A stretch of 64,000 bases of DNA. Source: Salvator merianae (Eukaryota > Chordata > Lepidosauria > Squamata > Teiidae). The position numbers and the translations under genes are program-made. Under the pieces are notes generated by a model. The model was not told the origin of the DNA. It did not search any database and saw only the letters and a list, made by a program, of their open reading frames with translations. Shown one piece after another: positions 1 through 11,469 of this stretch (positions are counted from its first letter, which is position 1; every line of letters starts with the position of its first letter). The stretch lies in contig QVOM02000057.1 in NCBI GenBank assembly GCA_003586115.2, positions 8,741,819 to 8,805,818 of the forward strand, given 5' to 3'.

Positions 1-721
1 ACAGGAAAATATTAAACATAGTTGACATACAGTGACAACAAGAAAGAGTTGCTTAAACAGGGAAGGCCTGGCTGAAGAAATAGGAATCTCCCCTCTCTCC
101 CACCATAATCTGAATGAGAGATGTCCCATGTGTGGAAGGTCTGTCATGACAGGCCATTTGCACAGCGACTGGCTAGGTCACTTTCAGGTGCCTCTGCACA
201 GAGGCCATTTTCTCTGGTCTCCACATGTGTCAGCTGTGCTGTGTTGGCACAAGTGTTTCCTTTGGTTCAGCATGCAGCTAACACGTTGAGAGCTCAAATT
301 AGGGGTCATAGTGTCATCTGAGGGCAAGTTTTCCACCCTCTGACTGAGAAAACTTTTGCCTGCCTCCAGGATGGTATGAAGGATCCCCAGTCACATCAGA
401 TTGGGGATGCGAGGAAACACACCACCTGGGGGCTGGGAAAGATTGTGTCCACAGGGCAGTGGAGATGCAGACTTGTTCTTCACTAAATATTTCAGTGCTG
501 TATCCAGAAGCCTTCCCAGATGCCAGAGAGAGTGCATTTCCTCTAGGTAGCTGCCACCACAAAGAAGACTCTATTCTTGCTTCAAGACAACACTCATTAT
601 CAGGAACATTCTCAACAGCACCCATCTGGATCAAGCAGATTTTTATATATTGAAATTATGCAATTTAATTTAATTTAATTTAATTTCCTTCCTCCTTCCC
701 CCAACTTTCTTGTTCCATCAG
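1..721 (+). other. Intron 4 remnant of V2R locus 1
   Basis: No gene seen. The sequence matches by eye the intron just before exon 5 of locus 2 (about 25350-25858), including a conserved block around 360-430 and the pyrimidine-rich acceptor region. A short (TTTAA)n run sits at 663-686. Confidence 0.6.
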
Positions 722-848
722 ATGGTGCCCAGTTCTACCTGCGTTGAGAGCTGCCACCCTGGACAGAGCATGTCAATCCAGCCAGGAGAGCAAGTGTGTT
801 GCTATGACTGTGTTCAGTGCCCCCCAGGAAGTATTTCGACCTTGTGGG
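722..848 (+). CDS. V2R locus 1, exon 5 (cysteine-rich NCD3G domain)
   Basis: This exon encodes the cysteine-rich linker between the Venus-flytrap ligand domain and the seven-helix domain of a vomeronasal type-2 receptor. Seen: a polypyrimidine tract and AG at 720-721, an open frame from MVPSSTC through CVESCHPGQ, VCCYDCVQCPPG and STLW, then a GT donor at 849-850 (GTGAGT). The cysteines match the NCD3G pattern of family C GPCRs. The exon is 127 bases; its last base combines with AT of the next exon to give Asp, so the join reads STLW-DAQQC. The second copy at 25859 has the same length and phase. Earlier exons of this locus are not visible and would lie left of the window. Confidence 0.9.
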
Positions 849-1189
849 GTGAGTGAATGAATCTAGCTGATTTTGGGGGTAGGGAGGGAGACATGAAGGT
901 TTAAGATTTCAATTTTTTAAATTACACTGAAGAAAATCCCCCTAGAATACAGGGAGATGGTGGTGACACATCTTACTGTTGTGCTTCCATGCTGTTTAAC
1001 TTCTTGAACTTTATTTGAAATCAGGATTATTGGCTTTCAAAGCCACAATTCACCCCCTTGGATAGCTAATGCTAACTTCCATTATCATTACTTCCATTAT
1101 CATAATTCCTCTATCATAATTTGAAATCTTTTATTGTTATTCTGGATAAGATTTTAGAAGTAGTAATACCAACTCTCCCATTATATTAG

Positions 1190-1490
1190 AGTCTACAGCC
1201 CAGTGGCGCAGAAGGCTAAGGCACTGATCTTTCAATAGGAGGATCGGAGTTCAAGGCCCCTGTCTGCCGTGTAGAGGGGATGAGCGCCCTCTACTGGCCT
1301 CTAGCTCCAGCCAACCTAGCTGTTCGAAAGCAAGTAATTGCAAGTAGATAAATAGGGAGCATCACATTGTGTGATGCGGAAAATAGACAGATGTAAGCCT
1401 TCGGGTGAAAAATGACCTTGTAAGCCACTTTGAGTCAGCTTCGGCCAAGAAAAGCAGGGTATAAAAACCAAGTTCTTCTTCTTCATATTT
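1190..1490 (+). repeat. tRNA-derived SINE (Sauria-like)
   Basis: A pol III-type promoter is visible: A box TGGCGCAGAAGG at 1204-1215 and B box GGAGTTCAAGGCC at 1246-1258. The 3' part contains CACTTTGAGTC, AAGCAGGGTATAAAAACC and a (TTC)n tail, as in squamate SINEs with a BovB-type tail. Family name is by recollection only. Confidence 0.7.
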
Positions 1491-1774
1491 TGTACCAAAT
1501 GGAAGTGCCATGACATATCAATAGCATTTCCTGATGGACAATTGTGCAGACAGGGGCTGCATCATGAGATCTGCTGCAGACAACTTTCTAACTGCTGCAC
1601 AGTTGCTCATTCACTGTCTTGTCACTTGTGATGGAAATTCTCTGTAGATTCTGAAAGTGAGCAAAGTGGAGAAAAAACCAGAGAAGATTATCCTCAGGCA
1701 TTGCAAGAAGACAGAGATCAGCAGATCTCTTCACCCAAATCCTGGGTGTAATGGAACACTTTCATGAGCAGCAC

Positions 1775-2795
1775 TCCCTACAGACAAAGCAAAGCAGAGT
1801 TAGCAAAAGTTTGCTGAGGACATTAAACTGTTCAGGGTAATAAAAACTGAAAGTGATTGTAAAAGGCTCCAGAAGGATCTGTTGACATTGGGGGAGTGGG
1901 TAACACAGTGGCAAATGCACTTCAATCTTAGCAAGTGCAAAGAGATGCACATCGGGTCAAAGAACCCCAATTACACCTATAAACTGATGGGGGTTGAGCT
2001 ATTTGTGACAAACCAGGAAAAGGATCTGGGGTTCTGGTTGACAGGTCAATGAAGGTGTCAACCCAGTAAGCAGCAACAGTGAAAAAAACAAATTTAATGC
2101 TGGGGTAATTTTAAGAAAAGAACAGAAAACAAGTCAGCAAGTGTCATTGTGCCTCTTTATAAATCTATGGAGAGACCACACTTGGAATATTGTGTACAAT
2201 TCTGGTTACCATGTCTCAGAATAGACATTGTGGAACTGGCAAAGGTGCAGAAAAGGGCAACCAGAATGACCAAGGGGCTGGAACACCTTACTTATGAAAT
2301 CAGGCTGCATTGTCTTGGTCTCTTCAGCCTTGAAGGACAGCATTTAAGAATGAATAGTATGGTAAAGGTGGATAAATAAAAATTCTTTTCGCTATCGCAC
2401 AACACTAGGACCACTCCATGAAGCTGATAAGTAGGGGAATTAGGACCAAAAAGGGGAAGTATTTTTTTCACCCAGAGGGTCATTGGTCTATGAAATTTAT
2501 TACCAGAAGAGTTGGTGACAACAGTCAGCCTGGATAGCTTTAGGAATGGATTGAACAGATTCATGGAGGTCAGATATCAATGGCTACTAGAATGGATGCT
2601 AGATATTGCCTCCAGGTTGGGAAGACAGGAAGGATGCTTCTAAAGGCCATTTCCAGGTAGTTGAGAGCAGGTGAAGCTATTGCCTTTGTCTTCTACCTGA
2701 GATTGCCCAGAAGCAATTGGTGGGCCACTGTGTGAAATAGGATGCTGGACTAGATGGAACGTGGCCTGATCCAGCAGGGCTTTTCTTATGGTCTT
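1775..2795 (+). mobile_element. CR1/L3-like LINE, 3' fragment
   Basis: Decayed reverse-transcriptase C-terminal region and 3' UTR. Seen in broken frames: peptides like SMERPHLEYCVQFWLP and AKVQKRATRM (2149-2280), which match the CR1 RT tail pattern RPHLEYC-QFW, and an upstream SKCKEMHIGSKN block. The 3' end carries GATGCTGGACTAGATGGAAC and CTGATCCAGCAGGGC, a CR1/L3 3' UTR motif. This insert is absent at the matching place in intron 5 of locus 2 (near 26905). Confidence 0.75.
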
Positions 2796-3138
2796 AAGTT
2801 GTTATGTCCTTATTCCTTTTATTCTGCTCTTCTTTCCTACTGTTGCAGTGTTTACAAACACAAAACTTTCACAAGATGCATGGAAATAACTTTGAAGCCC
2901 CATGTCAGAAGTCTGTGGAATAACTGTAATAAATATGAACAGATATATTCTGAATGCATAAATTATGGCAATTATCTCTCCCATTTCTGAAAATGTTTAT
3001 GGATATTCTGTTCAGAATGTTGTGACCTATATTGCTACACTCACACCATCACTAATCCATTAACAATCCCAAATTAATAACATGTTTTGTTGGTGATGCT
3101 AAGAGAACACTATCAATATGGAAAATTGTTTCTTTCAG

Positions 3139-3917
3139 ATGCCCAACAGTGTGGAGCCTGCTCAGAAGATCAATATGCAAACAAGAATCACAATCATTGC
3201 TTCTCAAAAATAATAAGTTACCTGTCTTACGAGGAACCCTTAGGAACAGTTCTGGCCTCTTGGGCACTTTTGCTTTTCTTGATCACAGTCATTGTGATGG
3301 GGACCTTCCACTGGCACCAGAATACTCCAATTGTCAAAGCCAACAATAGGAACATTACATGGACATTGCTCGGCTCCCTCCTGCTTTGCTTTCTCTGTTC
3401 ATTCCAGTTCATAGGTAGGCCTGGAATGGTGACCTGCATTTTGAGGCAAACCTTGTTTGGCATCATCTTCTCTGTTGCTCTTTCTTGTGTGTTGGCAAAA
3501 ACCATCACTGTGGTTTTGGTCTTCATGATGGCCAAGCCTGGAAACAATATAAAGAAGTGGGTGGGGAAGAAACTGACGATTTCTGTCATCATTTTCTGCT
3601 CTTTCTTTCAAACTGGCATCTGCACTTTTTGGTTGGCAACCTCTCCCCCATTCCCTGAATTTGATGTGCATTCACAAGTAAGTGAGATCATCCTGCGATG
3701 CAATGAAGGCTCAGATTCCATGTTCTATGTTGTCTTGGGCTATATGGGCTTTTTGGCCTTTGTCAGCTTCTCTGTGGCTTTTTTTGCCAGAAAGTTGCCA
3801 GATACTTTCAATGAAGCCAAGTTGATCACCTTCAGCATGTTGGTCTTCTGCAGTGTTTGGGTGTCTTTTGTCCCCACTTACCTGAGCACCAAGGGGAAAT
3901 TCATGGTGGCTGTATAA
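3139..3917 (+). pseudogene. V2R locus 1, exon 6 (seven-helix domain) with premature stop
   Basis: Seven-transmembrane exon of a vomeronasal type-2 receptor, a plasma-membrane chemosensory receptor coupled to Go in vomeronasal neurons (family knowledge). The acceptor AG is at 3137-3138. The frame opens [15 protein letters not shown], then [13 protein letters not shown] before helix 1, and continues through helices 2-6 with family hallmarks such as [17 protein letters not shown] and [14 protein letters not shown]. At 3915-3917 a TAA stands where the paralogue at 28050-28100 has GAA, so the protein stops just before helix 7. The homologous frame continues after it ([17 protein letters not shown]) and meets a second stop (TAG) near 4032. 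A receptor without helix 7 should not fold or signal, so I call it a pseudogene. A polymorphic null allele or a sequencing error is possible. Confidence 0.88.
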
Positions 3918-5436
3918 GTCTTCTCCATCTTGGTTTCTAGTGGTGGCTTGTTGGGTTGTATTTTTCTTCCCAAATGGTACATTATTATATTCAAGCCTGA
4001 GCTGAACACAAGAGAACAGATAACAAGGAAGTAGAATGTCCAAAGGTGAAGTAAGATGTGCTGATAATCTGCTCAGGAATGATAAGAATATTGGGAATGG
4101 ATATTATCTCCCTCTTCCATTGACCTCACTGTGCATAATACTGTATATTGTGAGCATATTTGTTGACTGTGGTCTTGAACACGTGTGAAGGAGAAAGGCA
4201 GAGTACTCTCAAGCTCCGGCCTGTTGTGTGTGATGGGAAGCTGTCTCAGTTTTCCCTTTTAGGTCAGTTGCCTCTGGTTGGAGTACCTGCATTTAAAGCA
4301 ACATGCAGCATCTAGAAAAGCACCACAAAGCACACACAGACAATAGCAATTATCTGCTACTTCCTTACCTTTGGTAACTTTTATCTTCTGAAATTCACCT
4401 TAGATGCAGATCTTGCCTTGTCCTATGTTTTGAATTGCGTGGCTTAATTGAACTGATCTTCTCTATTGTACATTGCTGTTGAAGATTTCTATGACTAGTG
4501 GTATATAATCTTTGGAATAAATAATAAAAATAAGTAAATAAAAAAACTTTTTTTTGACTTTCTAGATTCCTTTTCAAAGAAATGGAACATTGCAGATTCC
4601 TTTACTGAAGGTTGAGAGGTGGAGGAGAGCTATATTTTTCTTTCATCCTTTTTATTATGTGCCTCTGTCAAGGGGGTCAAGGAGATAAATATTCTCCTCC
4701 CTTTGTTTATTTTTTGTTCATTAAGATTGTGAGCTTCCTTAAATTGTCTCCTACCTATGTTGTTGGTTGTGTTTTCCTGGCAGACCTGCGGAGTAAGAGA
4801 AAGTAAGATGCCTTCAATTCAATTGCTTGTGGACATGCACAAGCAGAAGAAAAAGGCAGATGCTTCACATGCTCTTAACTTCCTGCCAATGGCTTTTAGA
4901 GGCATTCTGCAAAGAAAAACAATGGTAACAACTGGAGGAATTAGGAGAATGGATAGACACTAGGAGTGTGTTTGCACTGGAATGTTTGAGGCTGCTCACT
5001 GAAACGCATTGTCTACACCTTCACACAGTGGCAGCTGACTGGTAGTTCACTGAGGCTGTCCTGGAGCAATCCAGCTGTTGTGCACAAAATAGCAGTCTGG
5101 AAGCCTATTACTGCCATCTGGTAAACTATGGGAATGGTGCTTTTGCACCACTTCCTGGTTTTAAGCAGCCATGGGGCGTGGTCAGCATGACCACGGGGTT
5201 AAAACCCATGTGCTTGATTCACAACAAAGTTCAGAATCAGAGGTCACACCTTGTCAACACATTATCTCTGCTGTTACAAACAAAAGCTGCGGCAGTGGGA
5301 AGAGCATAGTTCAGACCCAGCAACAGCGGAGTTTGAACCCATGAGTTCCTTAGGCAGCTCTACAGTGACAGAGGCATCTCGAGAAAGGGGGCATGCAGAA
5401 AAGGTAACATTCTTGAGATATGGGGCAGTGAACATC
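3918..5436. other. 3' flank of locus 1, no gene seen
   Basis: The first 180 bases continue the homology to the end of exon 6 and 3' UTR of locus 2. An ATTATATTC/ATTATAGTC difference and a TAG for CAG change are visible near the old C-terminus. The rest holds short unconvincing frames; a leucine-rich start at 4612 does not match a V2R signal exon. AATAAA-like A-rich stretches lie near 4515-4540. Confidence 0.4.
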
Positions 5437-7857
5437 ATCAAAATGCCCTTGCTATTTATACTGGCATTAGAGGTAATGAATAGAGCTATAAGGCAAGAGA
5501 CCAACGTTGAAGATCTGAAGATTAAAAAAGAAGAGTACAGATTAAGAGCATCTGCAGATGATATAGTGATTATTTTGAAAGATCCAAAGGAATCGATAGA
5601 AACAGTTAAACTTTTGATAGAGACGTTTGGGAGGGTGGCAGGATTGAAAATCAATGAGAAAAAGACTAAAATATTGGTTAAAATATGAGAAAGAAAGAAC
5701 AAGAAGATCTGGGAAGAAAATCTGGTTTTGACATAGAAGAGAAAGTTAAATATTTAGGTGTGTGGCTGACTAAACAAAACTTGGCATTGTATCAGAACAA
5801 TTATGTGAAACTTTGGTCACAAATTAAGCAAGACTTGGAAAGATGGTCCAAATTGAAATTATCATTATTGGGTAGACTCTCAGTCTTAAAAATGAATGTT
5901 CTGCCAAGAATGATGTTTTTCTTTCAATCTATACCGGTCATAACCAAGGAAGAGGAATTTAAGCAGTGGCAAAGGGACTTGACAAGATTTATATGACAAG
6001 ATACAAAGCCAAGAATATGTTTTAAATTGATGCAAGATGCAAAAGAAAGAGGAGGGTGGGGTCTTCCAAATTTAAAATTATACTATGCTGCTTGCTGCTT
6101 AAACTGGATTGCTAAATGGTTTTGGCTAAGAGAGAAAAGACTGTTGCAGTTGGAAGGCTTTGATTTAAGTTATGGTTGGCAAGGTTACTTATGGTATGAC
6201 AAGGCAAAGGTAAATGCTGTATTTAAGAATCATTATGTAAGACATGTGTTGTGGATCATTTTGAGCAAATATAAAAGTAAACTGTACCTTAAATTACCAA
6301 TGTGGGTTTCACCACATGAAGGTTTGTTTAAAGAATTTGGGAGAAGAGAAAGATGGATCAAATATGATGAGGTGTTGAGCAAAAATAACGAAACAGATGA
6401 ATTTTTATTGAAAACAAGAGAACAGTTAAACCAGGAGGGGCTAGAGGTACAATGGTTAATGTATGCTCAACTGATGGATGTTTTTAAAGAGGATAAAAGA
6501 AGGATGAATTTTGAATTAGAAAGACAGAAATGGGAAGAGGAATTGGAAAAAGGAGAAAGGGGAATTATAGGGGTATTGTATGATTTCCTTTTGAAAACAG
6601 AATTAGAACAAGAGCAAGTTAAAGAATGTATGACACTGGGCCTTTTCGCACTGTAGTGGTAGACTGTTCTTGTCCGTTCGCTGGAACGGAGCTTTCGCAC
6701 TGCTGCGGGCACACGCCTCACCCGATCCGAACCACTCCGTACCCGATTCGAACCCGAAGCTGGATAAGGCCAGACAACAAAAATGATGTCTTCATCCCGA
6801 TCTGCGCGATGGAGCGAAGATCGGGCACAGTGCTTTCGCACTGTTTGCCTCGGCATCGGGCGTGGCTGGCGCGGCTACACATGTGCAGTCCGCTGCTTCG
6901 CATCCGGGGTGCAAAGTTTTCATACCCCGCTCTGCTGCTTCGTAACCCGGTACGATTTTCGTACCCGGGATAGCCCTTTGGGCTTGGCCGCCGAGCTGCC
7001 GTTATGAAGCCGGCTTCGTAACCAGCCCTCTGGGTATGAAGTGGGTGCGAAGGTGCAAAGCAGGTATGAAGCGGGTGCGAAGCGGGTGCGAAGTGGGTAC
7101 CGAACTAGCGGCTACCATTCGCACTGTTCCCTCTGCTAGTCGGCTTCGGGTTCGTTCCTCTGGCTGGGAGTGCGAATGGCACCGAGCGTTCCCCAACCTC
7201 TCCGGTTCGAAGCTGACTACTGGGAAGGGTCTACAGAGCTCAGTGCGAAAAGGCCCACTGTGGGCAAAAAAATTTGACTATAATATTTTGATGGGCTAAT
7301 GGGAAAAATTGTGGACTAAACATGTAAAATTCACTGTATGCAATATGTTGAAAGAGAATATAGATAAGATGATGTATTGATGGTACTTAACACCTTTTAA
7401 AAATTCAAAAATGTATCAAGGCATGTCAAGTAAGTGTTGGAAATGTAAAAAGCATGAGGGTACTTTTTATCATATGTAGTGGACTTATGCAAAAACCAAA
7501 ACGTTTTGGGTTCAAATTTATATAGTTATGTAGAAAATCTTAAAGACAAACATTCCTTTTAAACCGGAAGTATTCCTACTGGGGATAATAAAAAATAATG
7601 TTGAGGGTGTCAATGTGTTATTGCAAAATATGGTAAAAGCAACCAGAATTGTATATGCTCAGAAGTGGAAAGGGGAGAAAATACCATCAGTGGGCAATTG
7701 GTTAGTTAAAATGATGGAGCTTGCCGAGATCAACAAATTGACAAATCTTTTGAGAAATAAGACAGTTGATAGGTTTTACAGAAACTGGAAACCCTTTATT
7801 GACTTTCTGTAAGAGCTGGACAATGGGCTCGTGATTGCTGGATTTCAAGAGTGATTA
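5437..7857 (+). mobile_element. L1 LINE ORF2 remnant, 5' truncated, with insertion
   Basis: Non-LTR retrotransposon (L1 clade) copy, dead. It starts inside the reverse transcriptase at MPLLFILALEVMNRAIR, and the catalytic box reads SADD instead of FADD (about 5550-5562), followed by GLKINEKKTKIL. The frame breaks at 5685 and near 5994. The C-terminal part runs through WERWSKLKLSLLGRLSVLK-like and WIAKWFWLREKRLLQLEGF sequence to about 6637, is interrupted by an inverted-repeat element (6638-7256), and resumes to the end of ORF2 (VYAQKWKGEKIPS, VDRFYRNWKPFIDFL). The L1 at 62228-63582 gives the uninterrupted version. No intact ORF remains. Confidence 0.88.
6638..7256. mobile_element. Non-autonomous inverted-repeat DNA transposon, group A copy 1
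   Basis: Terminal inverted repeats are seen directly: GGGCCTTTTCGCACTG at 6638 and CAGTGCGAAAAGGCCC ending at 7256, flanked by ACT on both sides (6635-6637 and 7257-7259). The 619-base body is CpG-rich, with repeated GAAGCGGGTGCG-type units near 7060-7100, and has no transposase. It interrupts an L1 whose sequence resumes directly after it. Three-base duplications suggest PIF/Harbinger, but the superfamily is inference. Confidence 0.8.
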
Positions 7858-10837
7858 GCAGGATCAAGAGCCATTAGCAGGATCATCTGTCCAGCTTAAA
7901 ATGTTGTCTGCAACAATAACCAAAAAAAAAGCAGAGAAAAGTGTGGGTGCATCACCATTTCAGCCAGAACACAGGCACCCAAAATAGCTGGAAACACAGA
8001 GACTTACACGCTATAGAACTTGTGGTTTGCTCTCATTTTCAGTAAAGCAGCAGAATGGGCCAACTCCAAGTCACCCTTTTCCTCTGTTTAAACAAGCCTA
8101 GACAGAAACATCAATGCTGGAGAACAAATTTTCTCCAGTTGCTATGTTTTGACTACTATGAGCAGAGACAGGCATAAGAACATCATATCGCTGCTGCAGC
8201 ACTCCTAGGCCTGGTAAAAGAAAATCATGGCAGCAGCATTCTTCACTGAGGAAACAGAAGTATTTATTAAACAGACATTCATAACAGAAGAGTTTTAACT
8301 CTGATAGATGTTCTGAAAAACATTAGAGCTAGAGGTGGGTTAGCTGGAGGCCCCATGGAACCGGCAATCCCCATTTTAATTTCCTCACACTGGTCATAGG
8401 GCAGACAGTACGTACTCAGAAAGTTAGGCTTGGGCTTTCACAAAAGTTCCTTCAAGTTCAAGTAATTCCTATCATGTTAGTATTCTTGGGGGACCTGCTC
8501 TACAATTTTAAAAACTGCATTGCTTCTTTTCGAAATCCCCAAAGGGAATCAAAGGTTTCAATGCATAAAACAAAACAAAACAAAAAACATTAAAAAATAA
8601 AAATAAAAATCAGGCATTGCATTCTATAATTAATAAGGAGATCTCCACATTCCAGAATTTAGTGTTGATTCAGAGTACTCACAGCTCTGTCAAATCAAGA
8701 CTTGATCCTGCCAATTTTGCACCACAAATTCCTTTATGGACCTTTCCTAGCAGTAACGCTCTTATTTTGTGTTTTGCACTTGATACTTTTTAGCCTGTAT
8801 GTACAAAAATGATTGTGTCTGGATGGAGTTCTAGCACAGCTGTGCTAGTTATGACTTTGAAATTGATGTTGATCCTACTACCCGATGCATCAAGTAACAG
8901 TCTGAAGTCTTCTCTGTGCCATCCTTGGAAACCACAGCTGATTGATTCTCAACCTCCTTCAAGTGGCATTATCATTGGGTCCTTTTTTTCCATAAAACTT
9001 GCTAACATAGGTTTGCCAGAGTTTACAGGGAAGCCTGATTTTTCTTCACTAAAGGGTCTGTAAGTATTTATTGATGACTTGAATATTCTAGGCTCCCCCC
9101 TTCAGTCAAATATATTGCTTCCTTCAAGCCACAGGTTTAATTATCACTCTGACTCCAGTTCTCAACACACATGCAAATTAGGCATATTTTAATTAACTTA
9201 TATAAACAGATATATATTTCCTTATCCTCAGCAAAATCAATACTGAATTCCAAATACAAATATTTGCAATAAATGTTTTATTCTATATTTAATTTATTAA
9301 CATGTTTGAAATAACTCAGATCTAATGATGGGATGTTTTACTCATTCTTGTTCTGTGTTATAAATATCTTTGCTGCCACCTACATAAATCTAAGAATATA
9401 CTTTTTCTTTTTCTTTTTTTCTTTTTTTTAAGTTTATATCTTGCTCTACAGTGGATTTTAGACTTTATTTAGGTAATCAGTATTTTAACCATACAAATTT
9501 AGACTCATAATCACTTGACAACCTAAGGAGAAATTTCTTACCAACACTTGTGTCGTATTTATATGTACAAGTGTTACATGTATGGAGGTGGAGAGGAAGT
9601 GAAGGAGATTTCCAGGATGAATTGATCTTTGGACTGACATATTACCTAATGTGGTCAACACATCTATAGTGTTTAGACTTCATATCCGGGTAATTTAGAA
9701 ACAGTAGAAAGCTAAAAAGTAGACAGCAAAGTAAATCTTACATTCATAGGAACATATGCAGTCCTACTGACTCATTTTTTTATATTTATTTTTCTTTTGT
9801 CAGTACTTTTCCATTTATCTTTCTCAGTATCCATGTAGACACAAAAGAAGGTGTGGGGGGTCAGGAGAATAGGACCCCATCCCAAAGGCAGGAAGAATGC
9901 TGTATCCATGCTGCTGCTTCCCATCCTTGCAAACATCAAAGTCAAGGACAAAATTTCTTAGTTTTACATTTTGCAACACTCTCAAAATCACAACAGAAGT
10001 AGCACACCAGGTGGCTGTGGCAGAGGTGATAGATGACAGAAAATACCTTGCAGGGTAGGTCAATTTCTTACAGCTAAATCAAGGGATGCAGGTGTTTGCT
10101 GTTCTGCAGAGTCTTTGAACTTTAGGCTGCTGCCACATATTCTTTTTGTCAGTGTGTTTGTCCTTAATTTCTACTTGCCCTCCTTTGTAAATTATGTGGT
10201 CAGCAAATAAAAGCCCAGGCAAGCAAAAATATCACCACACTAAGGGCCTTCGATGAAACAGAGATCAAAGGACCATCTTATAGCTGCTCAGCCATTGTCA
10301 GGGAGGGTGATGTGCTTGGGGAGGTTTCCAAACTGTAGCAGCCACAGCAGTTTTGGGTACTCCTAGCACAATATGTATAGATTTTTACTATATATCCCAG
10401 CTGCATCTTTCCATGCAAGCATTCCTTTCAGTGGAGGAAAGACCCAGCACAGCAACCTCCTCCAATTTCTGTCTCTCAAAATGATAATATCACTCTGGTG
10501 CTTTCTTGGACCCCCAAAACTGCATCCTACCAAGCATCAATATTTTTCTGAACCTTATCAAGAGTTCCTTTTTAATGAAGCAAAGAAACGAAAGAGACTT
10601 GAAAAGTGGCCAGTTGTACAGGTGAGCAAGGAATAAAGGCTGGAGACATGCCTTCATCTCCCAAAATCCTTTTTCACCATACATCATCACTATTATTGAT
10701 ATAGTTATAGATCATGCCTCAGCTTGCAGCTTCATGTTTTTTACAACTCCTTATTTCAGCATTTTCATGACCACAGAAAGCAAACTTGCAGCTAAACCTG
10801 TAATAAGACAATGGGGAGAGATTTTCTTAATGTATTA
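7858..10837. other. No gene seen; upstream of V2R locus 2
   Basis: About 3 kb of AT-rich sequence with only short frames. I searched it by eye for the missing signal-peptide exon of locus 2 and found none that fits. A pyrimidine-rich run sits at 9400-9430. Confidence 0.4.
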
Positions 10838-11095
10838 GAACATAAGAGGAGTCTTGCTGGATCAGACCACAGTCCATCTAGTCCAGCATTCTGTTTCAAA
10901 CGGTGGCCCACCAATTGCTTCTGGCATTCTCAAGCAGAATAAAAGGCAAAACCTTCACCTGCTCTTGTCTCCTGACAAATGGTTTTACAGACATCCTGCC
11001 TGTCTTTCCAACTTGGAGGTAGTACCTAGGCATCCATTCTACAGTAATAGCCATTGATACACCTGACCTCCATGACCTCCATGTCACATATGTTG
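10838..11095 (-). mobile_element. CR1/L3-like LINE 3' UTR fragment
   Basis: Reverse complement of the same 3' UTR motif seen at 2740-2795: CTTGCTGGATCAGACC, GTCCATCTAGTCCAGCATTC and CATCCTGCCTGTCTTTCCAA on the + strand. No coding part remains. Confidence 0.7.
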
Positions 11096-11469
11096 CCATC
11101 TAGAGCATTCATTCTGCCAGCAGGCTGCAGGAGTGAGAGGCACGATGATGCCCTAAGGCATTTACATCTGAGAAGTAACATCAGATTCCTCTGTCAGTTG
11201 CCTTCTACACAGCTGCTCCGATCTCCTTATGTGCCATATCTCTTTATTTTTAAATAGGAGACAAGGAATGTAGTATTATCTATAGTAAGTCTTTCAGAGA
11301 TCTTTTCTCAGCTTAAGGATAAGATTAAAAATAAATAAATGATACTTTGTTACTAACAGTCTGAACAAATTCTGAAAACAATACCTAATTGGGAAGGATA
11401 AATGCAGGCTTTTAAATAGTTATTTTTCTGTTGTCAGCATTTAATAACAATCTTCCAATTTCATTGCAG

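Larger units (their letters stand above)
849..3138 (+). other. Intron 5 of V2R locus 1
   Basis: Intron between the cysteine-rich and seven-helix exons, with GT donor at 849 and AG acceptor at 3137-3138. It holds a tRNA-type SINE (about 1190-1490) and a CR1/L3-like LINE fragment (about 1775-2795). Stretches outside these inserts (about 1530-1770 and 2800-3000) align by eye with the same intron of locus 2 (about 26640-27060). Confidence 0.75.

Noticed and set aside
1201..1275. Possible tRNA gene at the A and B boxes
   Set aside because: No cloverleaf or anticodon arm can be drawn, and the 3' part is a SINE body and tail.
3227..3671. Minus-strand frames opposite the seven-helix exons
   Set aside because: They are shadows of the V2R coding sequence; the same happens at 27464-28232.
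3911..3921. GTATAAGT at the nonsense codon of locus 1 as a new splice donor
   Set aside because: Match to the donor consensus is weak beyond GT and no acceptor or helix 7 exon is seen downstream.
4612..4806. Hydrophobic start (LYFSFILFIMCLC) as a signal-peptide exon
   Set aside because: No V2R block follows, no donor in the right phase, and sequence is AT-rich noise.
10373..10636. Open frame with MIISLWCFLGPPKLHPTKHQ and a GTGAGC donor as exon 1 of V2R locus 2
   Set aside because: The donor is in phase 0 while exon 2 needs phase 2, and the peptide lacks the cysteine and Y-PG blocks of V2R first exons.
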